This document shows, one piece after another, positions 1 to 8,342 of a DNA stretch of 64,000 bases (positions are counted from its first letter, which is position 1; every line of letters starts with the position of its first letter). The translations under genes were made by a program, and so were the position numbers. The notes under the pieces were generated by a model. That model saw nothing but the letters and a program-made list of their open reading frames with translations. It was not told the origin of the DNA and did no database searches. This stretch comes from AP-15 sp963738185. GTDB lineage: Bacteria; Pseudomonadota; Alphaproteobacteria; ATCC43930; CGMCC-115725. Location of the stretch: positions 868,001 to 932,000 of the forward strand of contig CAVTVA010000001.1 in the NCBI GenBank assembly GCA_963738185.1, read 5' to 3'.

Positions 1-200
1 GGGTGCGCCTTGACCGCCTCGACCGCCTGCACGTTCGGCCCCTCGCCCAGGGTGCTGGGCGGATGGATCACCGCCGCATCGACCCCGGCCTCGGCCATCT
101 CCTTCAGCGCATCATCGACATTGTAGGTCGGGATCTGCCGGTGCTGCGGCGACATCCGCGCGTTTTCCCACAGATGGATCTGTGAATCGACGATCTGCAT
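1..200 (-). CDS. Amidohydrolase family protein, N-terminal part only
   Basis: The reading frame starts at an ATG at 200, five bases after an AGGAGG ribosome-binding site at 205-210, and runs off the left edge. The first 66 residues begin MQIVDSQIHLWEN. This is the first beta strand of an amidohydrolase_2 TIM barrel, where the usual metal ligands HxH or QxH sit (here QIH). A later segment reads EMAEAGVDAAVIHPPS, matching the second strand of the family. Such proteins hydrolyse or decarboxylate small cyclic or aromatic acids; the substrate cannot be told. It lies 58 bases behind the small unknown gene at 259-591, so LysR, unknown gene and hydrolase probably form one operon. Confidence 0.8.
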   Translation of the reverse strand, partial: MQIVDSQIHLWENARMSPQHRQIPTYNVDDALKEMAEAGVDAAVIHPPSTLGEGPNVQAVEAVKAH

Positions 201-258
201 AGTTCCTCCTCTCGGATTAACCTTCTAGGCCACATGTCCGCGTGCGCGACCTTCTCGC

Positions 259-591
259 TCAAGGCAGCTTTCGCAGCCGCGACAGTAGGTCGTCAGTGAA
301 GATCCGCTCTTCCCAATAATCGACCAGCACGGCCTCGTTGAGGCGGATCCAATCGCAGACAACAGCAAGGTCGGCCGGCGGCAATTGCCCGGCGGCAAGG
401 CGCGGCTGGGGCCGCACGGCGACGCTCGCGGTGTTATTCCATTGCATGCGCTCGCCGTGCACGCGGCAGACTTTGACCCGCGCATCGTGCGAGGCGTTGC
501 CGCGCTCCGAGACCCATACCACCATCGGCAGGCCGGTCAGCCGCGGCGGCAAATTGGCCATTTCAAACGGCGCTTCGGTGATTTCGCTCAT
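259..591 (-). CDS. Conserved-looking small protein of unknown function
   Basis: This 110-residue protein starts MSEITEAPFEMANLPP. Its ATG overlaps the TGA of the LysR gene (ATGA, 588-591), so the two are translationally coupled. I chose this start rather than the longer open frame because of that overlap. No signal peptide, membrane segment or catalytic motif is visible. The central part (LTGLPMVVWVSERGNASHDA) followed by basic residues could be a small beta-rich fold; the C-terminal half is helical and acidic (DLAVVCDWIRLNEAVLVDYW). I do not recognise the family. Position suggests a role with the adjacent regulator or hydrolase. Confidence 0.7.
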   Translation of the reverse strand: MSEITEAPFEMANLPPRLTGLPMVVWVSERGNASHDARVKVCRVHGERMQWNNTASVAVRPQPRLAAGQLPPADLAVVCDWIRLNEAVLVDYWEERIFTDDLLSRLRKLP

Positions 592-1565
592 GTCGCACCC
601 AGCATCGTCCGAGCCTTTTGGCGGCCGAGTGGACGGGGCGCCGCATCGGCGACCGGCTCGACGAGCAACGGGCGCAGCTTGCCATCGGCCGCGATGTCGG
701 CGAGCACCTCGGTCACGATCTCGGCCACGACCTGGCGCGCCGCCGACGCGACGCGGCTCGACGCGGTGCCGAGCGCCAATGTCCGGAAGATGCCGCCGGG
801 TGTGATCCGATGCGCCTCGACCAGCCGGCGCGCGCATTCGCGATGGACCGAGGAATACGGCAGGATCGACGCGCCGACGCCTTGCTGCACCATCAGCCGG
901 ATCGTCTCGTGGTCGTTCAGCTCGGTGTCAACCTGCAAGGCGATGCCGTGGCCGGCGAGCAGCACATCGAGCGCCGCGCGCAGCCCGTCGCCGAGGATTA
1001 AGGGCGTGCGGTTCAGCTCCTCGGCCGAGACGACGCCATGCGGCCGTGCGCCGGGCCGGGTGATCAGCACCATCTCCTCCGCGGCGAGCCGGGTCGACAG
1101 CACGAGGCGGCTTTTTGAAATTTCCGACAGCAACGCCAGATCAACCCGGCCATCGATCAGAAATTCCTCGAGCCGGACCATACCGGCATGGACCACCTTG
1201 AGCTCGATCATCGGGTAGTGGCGCCGCATCCGGGCGAACAGCTCGGGCACCACGACCGGGCACAAGGTCGGGGTCACGCCGAGGATGATCTTGCCGGAGG
1301 GATGCGCCTTGTGGGCGCGGATCTCGTCGCCGGCGCGCTCGACGTCGCGCAGAATCCGCTGCGCGCTGTCGAGGAGCTTGTGGCCGGCCTCGGTCAGCCG
1401 CACGCCGCGGTTGGCGCGGGTGAACAGGGGCGCGTCGAGCTCGTCCTCGAGCCGCTGGATATGCCGGGTCAAGGCCGGTTGGGCGATCTGCAGATGCGCC
1501 GAGGCGCGGGTGATGCTGCCCAATTCGGCGATGCGGACAAAGTAGAATAGGCTGCGCAGCTCCAT
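588..1565 (-). CDS. LysR-family transcriptional regulator
   Basis: A 325-residue protein of normal length for LysR regulators. The N-terminus MELRSLFYFVRIAELGSITR followed by ASAHLQIAQPALTRHIQRLE is the classic winged helix-turn-helix, with the QPALTRHIQRLE recognition helix near residues 28-40. The remainder is a periplasmic-binding-protein-like effector domain. The start at 1565 was chosen because the LysR family begins at this Met; an upstream Met would add only seven residues. It is divergent from the monooxygenase at 1720 and probably controls it and the coupled downstream genes. The effector is unknown. Confidence 0.93.
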   Translation of the reverse strand: MELRSLFYFVRIAELGSITRASAHLQIAQPALTRHIQRLEDELDAPLFTRANRGVRLTEAGHKLLDSAQRILRDVERAGDEIRAHKAHPSGKIILGVTPTLCPVVVPELFARMRRHYPMIELKVVHAGMVRLEEFLIDGRVDLALLSEISKSRLVLSTRLAAEEMVLITRPGARPHGVVSAEELNRTPLILGDGLRAALDVLLAGHGIALQVDTELNDHETIRLMVQQGVGASILPYSSVHRECARRLVEAHRITPGGIFRTLALGTASSRVASAARQVVAEIVTEVLADIAADGKLRPLLVEPVADAAPRPLGRQKARTMLGAT

Positions 1566-1625
1566 GGCCGCGGCGATTCCGCCCACCGGCTGCGCTGATG
1601 GTCAATCGAAATTTCCGGGCCTCTC

Positions 1626-1642
1626 CATGCCAAGGCGGCATG
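1626..1642. promoter_or_regulatory. Inverted repeat between LysR and monooxygenase, possible operator
   Basis: CATGCC at 1626-1631 is the exact inverse of GGCATG at 1637-1642, with five bases between. It sits in the 154-base divergent gap between the LysR gene and the first monooxygenase, where LysR regulators usually bind. The sequence does not clearly fit T-N11-A, so this is only a candidate site. The same gap holds an AT-richer stretch at 1655-1690. Confidence 0.3.
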
Positions 1643-1719
1643 AGCATGATCGGAAATCGGTATTTGCTTGATAGAGCGATCGAATTTAGCGTCTCCAGCA
1701 GAATGAAGGAGATCGCCTC

Positions 1720-2748
1720 ATGGAAGTCGGCGTCTACCATGAATTCCACTGCCGGCCGGACCAGACCCAGGCAGCGGCGTTCGCGGAGGCATTGGATCAG
1801 ATCGAGGCCGCCGACCGCTGGGGGCTCGATGCGATCTGGCTCGCCGAAATCCATCAGCAGGCGCGCCGCTCGGTAATGAGCGCGCCGATGACCGTGGCCA
1901 GCGCCATCGCCGCGAGGACCAAGCGGATCAAGATCGGCACCGGCGTCCAGGTGCTGCCGTTGTGCCATCCGCTGCGGCTCGCCGAGGAGACCGCGACGGT
2001 CGACCAGATTTCGAATGGCCGGCTGATCTTTGGCGTCGGGCGCAGCGGCAACCCGCGCAGCTACATGGCCTATGGCGTGCCCTATTCGGAAAGCCGCGAG
2101 CGGTTTCTCGAAACCCTCGAAATCGTCAAGCGCGCTTGGACCCAAGAGCGTTTTTCCTATGACGGCAAGTATTGGCATTTCGACAACGCCAGTGCCGTGC
2201 CGCAGCCGTACCAAAAGCCGCTGCCGCCGATCCGCGTCGCCGCCGCCAGCGAGGAGACGTTCCCGTCATTGGGCGAAGCCGGCTACCCGATCTTTGTCGC
2301 GGTGCGCAGCGGCTCACTGTCGGGTCTCGCGCCGGATCTCGCCGCCTACCGCGAGGCTCACAGGGCGGCGGGGCATCCGGGCGAGGGCGAAGTTTATCTG
2401 CGGCTGACCCTGCACATCGCCGACACCGACCGCCAGGCGTTCGACCAGGCCGAGGAAAGCATCATGCGCGGCTACCGGACCTTGAGCACGCGGCTCGAAA
2501 ATTCGCCGAACCGGCGGCGAGCCGCCGAAGCCGAAACCGTGCGCACGATCTCCTACGAGGAAGTGCAGCGCGACAAGGTGATCATCGGCAGCCCCGAGCG
2601 CGTCGCCGACCGCCTCTTGCAATTGCACGAGGAATTGGGGCTGGACGGCATTCTCGCCGAATTGAATTTCGGCGCACTGATCCCCGCAGAGGCGATGACC
2701 CGCTCGTTGCAGCTATTGTGCGAAAAGGTCATGCCGCGTCTGCATTGA
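1720..2748 (+). CDS. Luciferase-like flavin-dependent monooxygenase 1
   Basis: A 342-residue protein of the bacterial luciferase-like (LLM) superfamily, TIM-barrel enzymes using FMNH2 or F420H2. Visible family landmarks are WGLDAIWLAEIH (about residues 31-42), IKIGTGVQVLPLCHPLRLAE (about 69-88) and GRLIFGVGRSG (about 98-108), which shape the flavin pocket. It starts MEVGVYHEFHC, after an AAGGAG-containing leader. It closely resembles the third monooxygenase (3921-4976) and differs from the second, so the outer two look like a duplication. The natural substrate cannot be inferred; such clusters often act on sulfur, nitrogen or terpenoid compounds. Confidence 0.9.
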   Translation: MEVGVYHEFHCRPDQTQAAAFAEALDQIEAADRWGLDAIWLAEIHQQARRSVMSAPMTVASAIAARTKRIKIGTGVQVLPLCHPLRLAEETATVDQISNGRLIFGVGRSGNPRSYMAYGVPYSESRERFLETLEIVKRAWTQERFSYDGKYWHFDNASAVPQPYQKPLPPIRVAAASEETFPSLGEAGYPIFVAVRSGSLSGLAPDLAAYREAHRAAGHPGEGEVYLRLTLHIADTDRQAFDQAEESIMRGYRTLSTRLENSPNRRRAAEAETVRTISYEEVQRDKVIIGSPERVADRLLQLHEELGLDGILAELNFGALIPAEAMTRSLQLLCEKVMPRLH

Positions 2749-2800
2749 GGGAGAAGGGCCTGGCCCGACCACGTGCTGCGATGCCGCGAGTGCACCCCGC

Positions 2801-2836
2801 CCCGGCCCTTTCCCCGCAAACGGGGCGAGGGAGAGA
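2801..2836. repeat. Short palindromic repeat, CCCC-GCGGGG class
   Basis: A GC-rich hairpin with CCCCGC facing GCGGGG arms around an AAA loop, in the gap between the first two monooxygenases. Similar copies occur at 29820-29980, 33968-34012 and, inside a coding region, 55874-55916. It behaves like an interspersed REP-type element and may slow or end transcription within the cluster. Confidence 0.6.
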
Positions 2837-2860
2837 CCAAGAGCATCAGGAGAAAACTTG

Positions 2861-3898
2861 ATGAAATTTGGATTGTTCGGCAGCGCCCAGGCGCGACGCG
2901 CCGGCCCCGACACCGACAGCAGCCAGGGCTTTCGCGACTTCATCGACAACAATGTCGAAGCCGAGGCGCTCGGCTATTACAGCACTTTTCTGGTCGAGCA
3001 CCATTTCACCGGCTTTGGCCAGGTCTCGGCGAGCCTCAACCTGTTGACCTGGCTCGGCGCTCGCACCCGGCATCTGCGGCTCGGGACGGCGGTGCTGGTA
3101 TTGCCGTGGCACAACCCGGTGCTGCTGGCCGAGCAGGCGGCGACCCTCGATCTCCTCTCCGGCGGACGGCTCGATTTCGGCGTCGGCAAAGGCTATCGCT
3201 GGAACGAGTTTGCCGGCTTCTGCACACCGATGGAGGAGGCCGACGAGCGCTTCGAGGAGTCGCTCGAGGTGATGACCAAGGCCTTTGTCAGCGAGACGCC
3301 GTTTTCGCATCGCGGCAAGTATTGGCAGTTCGACGACATCGTGGTCGAGCCGCCGACCGCGCAAAAGCCGCATCCGCCATTCTGGATGGGGGCGGGCAGC
3401 CCGAACTCGGTCCGCCAGGTCGCCGAGCGCGGCTACAACATGCTGCTCGGCCAGCATTCGCTCGCCACCGAGATCCTCGACCAGGTGGCCCAATTCAAGC
3501 AGGAGGTCGAGGCGCGCGGCCGCCGTTTCGATCCGCTGGAGGTGGCAGTGGCGCGTGCCGTCCACTTCGCCAAGAACGCCGCCGACAAGGAAGCGGCGAT
3601 CGAACGCCGCTACCAAGGCCATATGCGGGTCAATGCGCTGGCGCGACGGCGCGACGGCGAAACCCGCGCCCGCTACATCCTCGACGACGAAACGGAGGCG
3701 CGCCGTGTGAGCGCCGAGAGCGCGCTCTACGGCAGCCCAGATGAGATCATCGGCAAGCTCGAAAGGCTGCGCGCCGGTGGGGTTGAGTATGTGATCATCA
3801 ATTTCGGCGGCTCGCGCGAGAACATCCGGCGCTTTGCCCGCGAGATCATGCCGGTCTTTGCCGACCAGCCCGCGGCGCTGGCGCTTGCCGGCAAGTAG
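2861..3898 (+). CDS. Luciferase-like flavin-dependent monooxygenase 2
   Basis: A 345-residue LLM-class enzyme starting MKFGLFGSAQARR at an ATG preceded by CAGGAG. Motifs include EAEALGYYSTFLVEHHF (about 27-43), LRLGTAVLVLPWHNPVLLAE (about 69-88) and GGRLDFGVGKGYRWNE (about 97-112), standard for the TIM-barrel flavin site. It is clearly more distant from the two flanking paralogues than they are from each other. Co-transcription with its neighbours is likely because all three run in the same direction with short gaps (112 and 22 bases). Confidence 0.9.
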   Translation: MKFGLFGSAQARRAGPDTDSSQGFRDFIDNNVEAEALGYYSTFLVEHHFTGFGQVSASLNLLTWLGARTRHLRLGTAVLVLPWHNPVLLAEQAATLDLLSGGRLDFGVGKGYRWNEFAGFCTPMEEADERFEESLEVMTKAFVSETPFSHRGKYWQFDDIVVEPPTAQKPHPPFWMGAGSPNSVRQVAERGYNMLLGQHSLATEILDQVAQFKQEVEARGRRFDPLEVAVARAVHFAKNAADKEAAIERRYQGHMRVNALARRRDGETRARYILDDETEARRVSAESALYGSPDEIIGKLERLRAGGVEYVIINFGGSRENIRRFAREIMPVFADQPAALALAGK

Positions 3899-3920
3899 CA
3901 GACCAGAAGGAGTGGCACCG

Positions 3921-4976
3921 ATGGCTTTCGAATTCGGCGTGTTTCACGAGTTTCAGCGGCGTCCGGGGCAGAGCGAGGCCGAGGCATTCACGACCGCGTT
4001 CGAGCAGGTCGATGCCGCCGAGCGCTGGGGGCTCGATGCGATCTGGCTGCCGGAAATCCACATGGCGCCCGACCGCTCGGTGTGTGCGGTGCCGATGACC
4101 ATCGCCAGCGCGATTGCCGCCCGCACCCGCAACATCAAAATCGGCACCGGTGTCCAGGTGTTGCCATTGTGCCAGCCGCTGCGGCTTGCCGAAGACGCGG
4201 CGACCGTCGATCACATCAGCCGCGGACGGCTGCTGTTTGGCGTTGGCCGCAGCGGCTTTCCGCGCGCCTACGAAGCCTACGGCATTTCCTATGGCGAGAG
4301 CCCGGAACGCTTCGCCGAAGTGCTCGAGGTCGTCAGACGCGCCTGGACCGAGGAAAAATTCTCCTTCGCCGGTAAATACTACAATTACGAAAACGTAAGC
4401 ATCGTGCCAAAGCCGTACCACCGGCCGCACCCACCGATCCGGATCGCCGCCAATCGGGAAGACACCTTCATTTCGGCCGGCCGGCAAGGTTATGCGATCT
4501 TTGTCGGCGCGCGCCGTGGCACGATCGACGAGGTGCTGCCTAGTCTCGAGATCTATCGTGAAGCCTGGAAGGCAGCCGGTCACCCCGGCACCGGCGAGGT
4601 ATATCTGCGGGCACCAGTCTATGTCGGCGACACGATGGAGCAGGCGCGCCGGGACCCGGAAGAGAGCCTGATGAACACCTACCGCTGGTTGGGCGCGCGG
4701 CTCCAGGAGTCGGCCCACAGCGCCGGGGTTATCGACAGCGCGCGCCGCATCGAGGGCGCGCAGCGGCTGCAGACGCTGACCTACGACGAGGTGCTGCAAG
4801 GCCGGGCCATCATCGGCACGCCGGAGGTCGTTGCCGACCGTCTGCTGACCCTACAGCAGCAGTTGGGCCTCGCCGGCATCCTTGGCGAGCTGAATTACGG
4901 CGGGCTGGTGCCGCACGAACGGGTCATGCGCTCGCTGCAACTGATCTGCGAAAAGGTGCAGCCGCAGCTGCATTGA
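3921..4976 (+). CDS. Luciferase-like flavin-dependent monooxygenase 3
   Basis: A 351-residue paralogue of the gene at 1720-2748: it shares WGLDAIWL-EIH, IKIGTGVQVLPLC-PLRLAE and GVGRSG almost unchanged. The ATG at 3921 follows GAAGGAG, 22 bases after the stop of the second monooxygenase. It carries a few extra residues near the C-terminal third (HSAGVIDSARRIEGAQR) that the first copy lacks. Retaining two similar and one different monooxygenase in an operon suggests sequential or alternative oxidation of related substrates. Confidence 0.9.
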   Translation: MAFEFGVFHEFQRRPGQSEAEAFTTAFEQVDAAERWGLDAIWLPEIHMAPDRSVCAVPMTIASAIAARTRNIKIGTGVQVLPLCQPLRLAEDAATVDHISRGRLLFGVGRSGFPRAYEAYGISYGESPERFAEVLEVVRRAWTEEKFSFAGKYYNYENVSIVPKPYHRPHPPIRIAANREDTFISAGRQGYAIFVGARRGTIDEVLPSLEIYREAWKAAGHPGTGEVYLRAPVYVGDTMEQARRDPEESLMNTYRWLGARLQESAHSAGVIDSARRIEGAQRLQTLTYDEVLQGRAIIGTPEVVADRLLTLQQQLGLAGILGELNYGGLVPHERVMRSLQLICEKVQPQLH

Positions 4977-5120
4977 GGTGCCGCGGACCGCGCGAGCCAC
5001 CCGATGGACAACTAACCCCGAAGGAGGGTGCGCCAAGGTCGAATTATTGTCGCCGGGTCCGCGCAAACGCGCTATTCTTGGAAACCTCAGCGGCAGCTGA
5101 AACGCCCGAACCAATATCGG

Positions 5121-6671
5121 ATGGCGCAACATGTGGCGGCCATGTCTTTGATCGAGCGCGCAGGCCGGCGGCGCTCGACTGCCGGCGAGCCGTCCCGGTG
5201 CGGTCGGCGGCGCCTGCCCGCAACCGTGCGGATCGCGGTCCCGGCGTTGTTGCTTGGCGGGGCCTCGCTGGTAGCACTGCCGGGCAGCGCCCTGGCGGAT
5301 TCGGCGGCTGACGATCTCAACCAGCTGCGCGCAAGCGTGCAAAAGGAAATCGCCACCCTCAAAAAACAAGAGGCCAAACTTCATAAGCAGGTGCTCGAGC
5401 TCGACCGCAAGAGCCAGATCCTCGATCGCAAAAACCAACTGCTCGACCGCCAGCTGCGCGAGATCCGCGCAACCGGGCTCGAAACCGTCAGCCCGGTCCC
5501 CTCCAATGTCGCTGCCTCGGCGCCCCCGACCTCGGGTTCCGGTCTCGAGGTCGCGCAGACGCCGGCATCACAGACAACAAACCCAGCCGGATCGGCGCCC
5601 GCGGCCGCGCCGGCAGCACCCCAAGGCGGGGGAGCGGCCGCGGCGGCGGCGGCGTCCACAAATGGCCAGTCGGCGCCGATCGCCGGCCCGTCGGCGGCTC
5701 AGCAGCAGGCCAGGCAGGTGGTCGAGACCGCGCCCAGCCTGTCAAATTCGGGCGGCGTCCTGACCCCGAAAGGCCAAATCATCATCGACCCCTCGGTCGA
5801 GTACGACTATTGGTCGCAGAACCAGCTTGGGGTCAACGGCTTCCAGATCATTCCCGGGATCACCTTTGGCAACATCTTCGCCAACCGCGTCGAGCAGAAC
5901 ATCACCACCGCGGCCTTGACCGCCCGCTACGGCATCACCGACCGGTTGGAGATCAACGTCAAAATCCCCTACGTCTACAATACCGGCAACACGATCAGCC
6001 TGATCCCGGAGGGGACCAGCGCCCAGCTGCTCAATGTCAATGCCACCGGCATGGGCATCGGCGACATGCAGTTTGGCACCAGCTACCAGTTTAATTCCGG
6101 CGAGAATGGCTGGCCGATCCTGGTCGGCAACCTCTTGTTCAAGACCGCCACCGGGATCAGCCCGTTCGACGTCCCGATCGTCACCGTCAACGACCCGAAC
6201 GGCGAGTTTCTGGAAGGGCAGCCGAAAAAGCTGGCGACCGGGACCGGGTTTTTCGCGGCCGAGCCAAGCCTGACGGTGCTGGTGCCGACCGCGCCGGGCG
6301 TGCTCTTTGCCAATATCCAGGATGTCCACAATATCGGGCGCACCGTCCACATTCAAAGCGTTCAGGGCGGCCCGCCCACCGCTGCCTTTTTGCAGCCGGG
6401 CGAAAATCCGGCGATTACCTTTGGCATCGGCTTTGCCCTCAACGACCGCGCGGCGCTGACCTTCAGCTATCAGCAGGAGCACGTGTTTACGGCGTTTGAG
6501 AACCATCAGGCGATCGCCGGGTCGCCCTACTCGTTCGGCACCTTCAATTTTGGCCTTGGCTATCAGATCTCGCAATCGACCAGGGTGAACCTCAGCGTCG
6601 GGATCGGCGCCGGGCAGAATGCCCCGGTGGCCAAAGTCCTGCTCGAGGTGCCCTACCGCTTCTCGCTCTGA
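5121..6671 (+). CDS. FapF-like outer-membrane pore with N-terminal coiled coil
   Basis: A 516-residue secreted protein. After a long positively charged leader, a hydrophobic stretch (VRIAVPALLLGGASLVALPG) ends in ALADS, a plausible signal cleavage site near residue 59. Residues about 62-120 are heptad-rich (LRASVQKEIATLKKQEAKL, then repeated LDRK units), a coiled coil. About 125-215 is a Pro/Ala/Gln linker. The rest is beta-rich with ARYGITDRLEINVKIPYVYN, typical of the MetA-pathway/phenol-degradation family of outer-membrane barrels. Coiled coil plus linker plus this barrel is the domain order of FapF, the amyloid export pore of Pseudomonas. It faces the minus-strand amyloid genes. A start at 5142 is also possible. 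Alternative: an unrelated aromatic-compound porin. Confidence 0.75.
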   Translation: MAQHVAAMSLIERAGRRRSTAGEPSRCGRRRLPATVRIAVPALLLGGASLVALPGSALADSAADDLNQLRASVQKEIATLKKQEAKLHKQVLELDRKSQILDRKNQLLDRQLREIRATGLETVSPVPSNVAASAPPTSGSGLEVAQTPASQTTNPAGSAPAAAPAAPQGGGAAAAAAASTNGQSAPIAGPSAAQQQARQVVETAPSLSNSGGVLTPKGQIIIDPSVEYDYWSQNQLGVNGFQIIPGITFGNIFANRVEQNITTAALTARYGITDRLEINVKIPYVYNTGNTISLIPEGTSAQLLNVNATGMGIGDMQFGTSYQFNSGENGWPILVGNLLFKTATGISPFDVPIVTVNDPNGEFLEGQPKKLATGTGFFAAEPSLTVLVPTAPGVLFANIQDVHNIGRTVHIQSVQGGPPTAAFLQPGENPAITFGIGFALNDRAALTFSYQQEHVFTAFENHQAIAGSPYSFGTFNFGLGYQISQSTRVNLSVGIGAGQNAPVAKVLLEVPYRFSL

Positions 6672-7107
6672 GCCGGAGGCGCTGCTCGCGCCGGTCCTGG
6701 CGCGCCACGAAGGCGCGGTGCCGACTGCTTGTTTTGGCGATCGGTCGCCGATAGCGCGCCGCAGCTAGTGAAGCAATTCAGACAGATGGTCCCAGATCGG
6801 CCGTCACACCGGCGAAGCAGGCCGTGTGAAAACTGCATGTCCGCCTTCCTCGGACCCCTTTCCCGTCATTCCCGCGCAAGCGGGAATCCAGGGATTTCAG
6901 CCTGTTGCCCTGGGTCTCCGCTTTCGCGGGGACGACGATTTTGGATGGCCGGCACGGTTTTCACACGGCCTGGAAGGCCGGTGCCTATGGCTCGCATGGG
7001 TCCCGGCCTGCGCCGGGATGACGAGAACAGGGGAGGCCACGGTACCAAGTGTTAGGTTTGTACCACTAGGGTTGCGGCTCGTTCTGGCCGGAAGCGACCG
7101 GCGGACT
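6672..7107. repeat. Intergenic region with several REP-type hairpins
   Basis: No gene is convincing in this 436-base convergent gap. It holds at least three palindromes: ATTCCCGC/GCGGGAAT around 6868-6887, a CCGC-TTTC-GCGG unit near 6917-6930, and CCCGGC/GCCGGG at 7002-7017 followed by GATGACGAG. The last type recurs at 38460-38476. Between two converging transcripts these may act as bidirectional terminators. Confidence 0.6.
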
Positions 7108-7443
7108 TTACTTTCCGCTGACGTTGGGCTCGGTCGCCGGCGCCAGCTGCTGCGGCGGGGCTCTGAGCTCGTCCCACAACAGGACCCGCTGGCGGCCGGT
7201 CGGATCGTTGAGGATGGCCGGCAGCTGCAGCCCGGCCCCTTTTTCGTTGGCCATCGCGGCGTCGGAAAGAATGGTGACGCTGGCCAGCATCTCGGGGACC
7301 CCGGCCGGCTGTTTCGGGCCTGGCGCTTCCCCTGCGCGACAGCCCGTCGACAGCCCGGCAACCGCAAGGGCCAAGCTCAAGGCCCAACCGATCACCGGCA
7401 ATTTCCAGGCCCTGCGGCAGCTTCGTCCGGCTTCTGCGCTCAT
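7108..7443 (-). CDS. Small predicted lipoprotein of the amyloid locus
   Basis: A 111-residue protein with a basic N-terminus, one hydrophobic segment and a lipobox LSTGC (Cys35), so probably lipid-anchored. At about residues 59-71 it reads ILSDAAMANEKGAG. Counting back from the GA pair, Leu at -12 and Met at -7 match the leader pattern of double-glycine peptides, though -4 (Glu) does not. It is last in the minus-strand run behind the larger lipoprotein. No named family recognised. A role as an accessory factor in fibre assembly is inferred from position only. Confidence 0.65.
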   Translation of the reverse strand: MSAEAGRSCRRAWKLPVIGWALSLALAVAGLSTGCRAGEAPGPKQPAGVPEMLASVTILSDAAMANEKGAGLQLPAILNDPTGRQRVLLWDELRAPPQQLAPATEPNVSGK

Positions 7444-7564
7444 CGCCAATCCCCCAGCCCCATTCCGCTTAGCATCACACCCCCAAGCCGGCAAACGCAG
7501 GCGGCCCGGCCAAGTTCATCGCACGGCTCCGTGCCGGTCCACCGCAGCCTTGTCCGGAACGCCT

Positions 7565-8317
7565 TCATCGGAACACGTTCGAACCGTTGAGCCGGTTCAG
7601 CACCGACGTCGGAATACTCTCCCGCATCAAGCTCGACAGCCCGGTGACTCCGATATCGATCGTCGTCAGCTGCTGGACCACCCGGTTGTTGGCCGTGTTG
7701 CTGATGACGCTGGTCAGCCCGCCATTGCCGAGGCTGCTGACGATCGATGTCATTCCGCTGTTGACCAGCGCCTGGATTATCGGGGCGGCGACGCTGACCT
7801 GCGTCTGCACCGTGCCGTTCGCCAGGACCGTGGCTCCGCTGATCGCGGATTGGCTCTGCGCCGACACTCCCAGACCGGTCAGCGAGCTGACATTGACGTT
7901 CGGCGGCAATGTGCCCAGCCCCGGCGAGGCGCCGGCCACCGAAACCATTCCCTTGCCCGGCGAGATCGTCAGGGTCGGCACCACCACGGTTTGGGCGAGG
8001 TTGTGGTCGACAAAGGTCGCCTGCTGAAAGGCGAAGTTCAGCACCACCCCGGAGCTGGCCTCGAACCCGCCGCGAACTTGACTGAGGTCCTGGTTGTCGA
8101 GCGCGGCGCTGGCCAGCCGGTCCCCCAATTGTTGCTGGCCCAGCTGCGGCCCTGTCGGCAGCGGCGGCCCTGTCGGCAGCGGCGGCGCTACCTGCTGCGC
8201 GGCGGGCGGCGGCGTTGGGGCATCCCCGCCGGCGACGATGGCAATCTCCGAGCATCCCCCGAGCAGGCTTGCCGCAATCACGACGCAAGCCGTGAGCAGC
8301 GCTGGCAGGCAGGTCAC
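7565..8317 (-). CDS. Lipoprotein with double-glycine motif, FapE-like position
   Basis: A 250-residue protein. A GTG start follows GGGAGGG; the signal segment ends in the lipobox LLGGC (Cys22). A Pro-rich spacer with a repeated PPLPTG unit follows. Residues 72-84 read ALDNQDLSQVRGG. Counted from the GG, this gives Leu -12, Asp -8, Leu -7, Val -4, Gly -2, Gly -1, a full match to the C39 peptidase leader consensus, and a C39 peptidase gene is immediately upstream. The C-terminal half is beta-rich and Ser/Thr/Asn-rich, with VISNTANNRVVQQLTTIDI near residue 210, echoing a motif in the two secreted proteins at 9174 and 9650. Role inferred: processed fibre component or surface anchor. Confidence 0.7.
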   Translation of the reverse strand: MTCLPALLTACVVIAASLLGGCSEIAIVAGGDAPTPPPAAQQVAPPLPTGPPLPTGPQLGQQQLGDRLASAALDNQDLSQVRGGFEASSGVVLNFAFQQATFVDHNLAQTVVVPTLTISPGKGMVSVAGASPGLGTLPPNVNVSSLTGLGVSAQSQSAISGATVLANGTVQTQVSVAAPIIQALVNSGMTSIVSSLGNGGLTSVISNTANNRVVQQLTTIDIGVTGLSSLMRESIPTSVLNRLNGSNVFR

Positions 8318-8342
8318 GTCGCCCTCCCGTGGGACACATTTC

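Noticed and set aside
5040..5120. Sigma-70 or sigma-54 promoter before the pore gene
   Set aside because: Candidate TTGTCG and TATTCT boxes are 20 bases apart and GG-N10-GC spacing is absent, so neither is supported.
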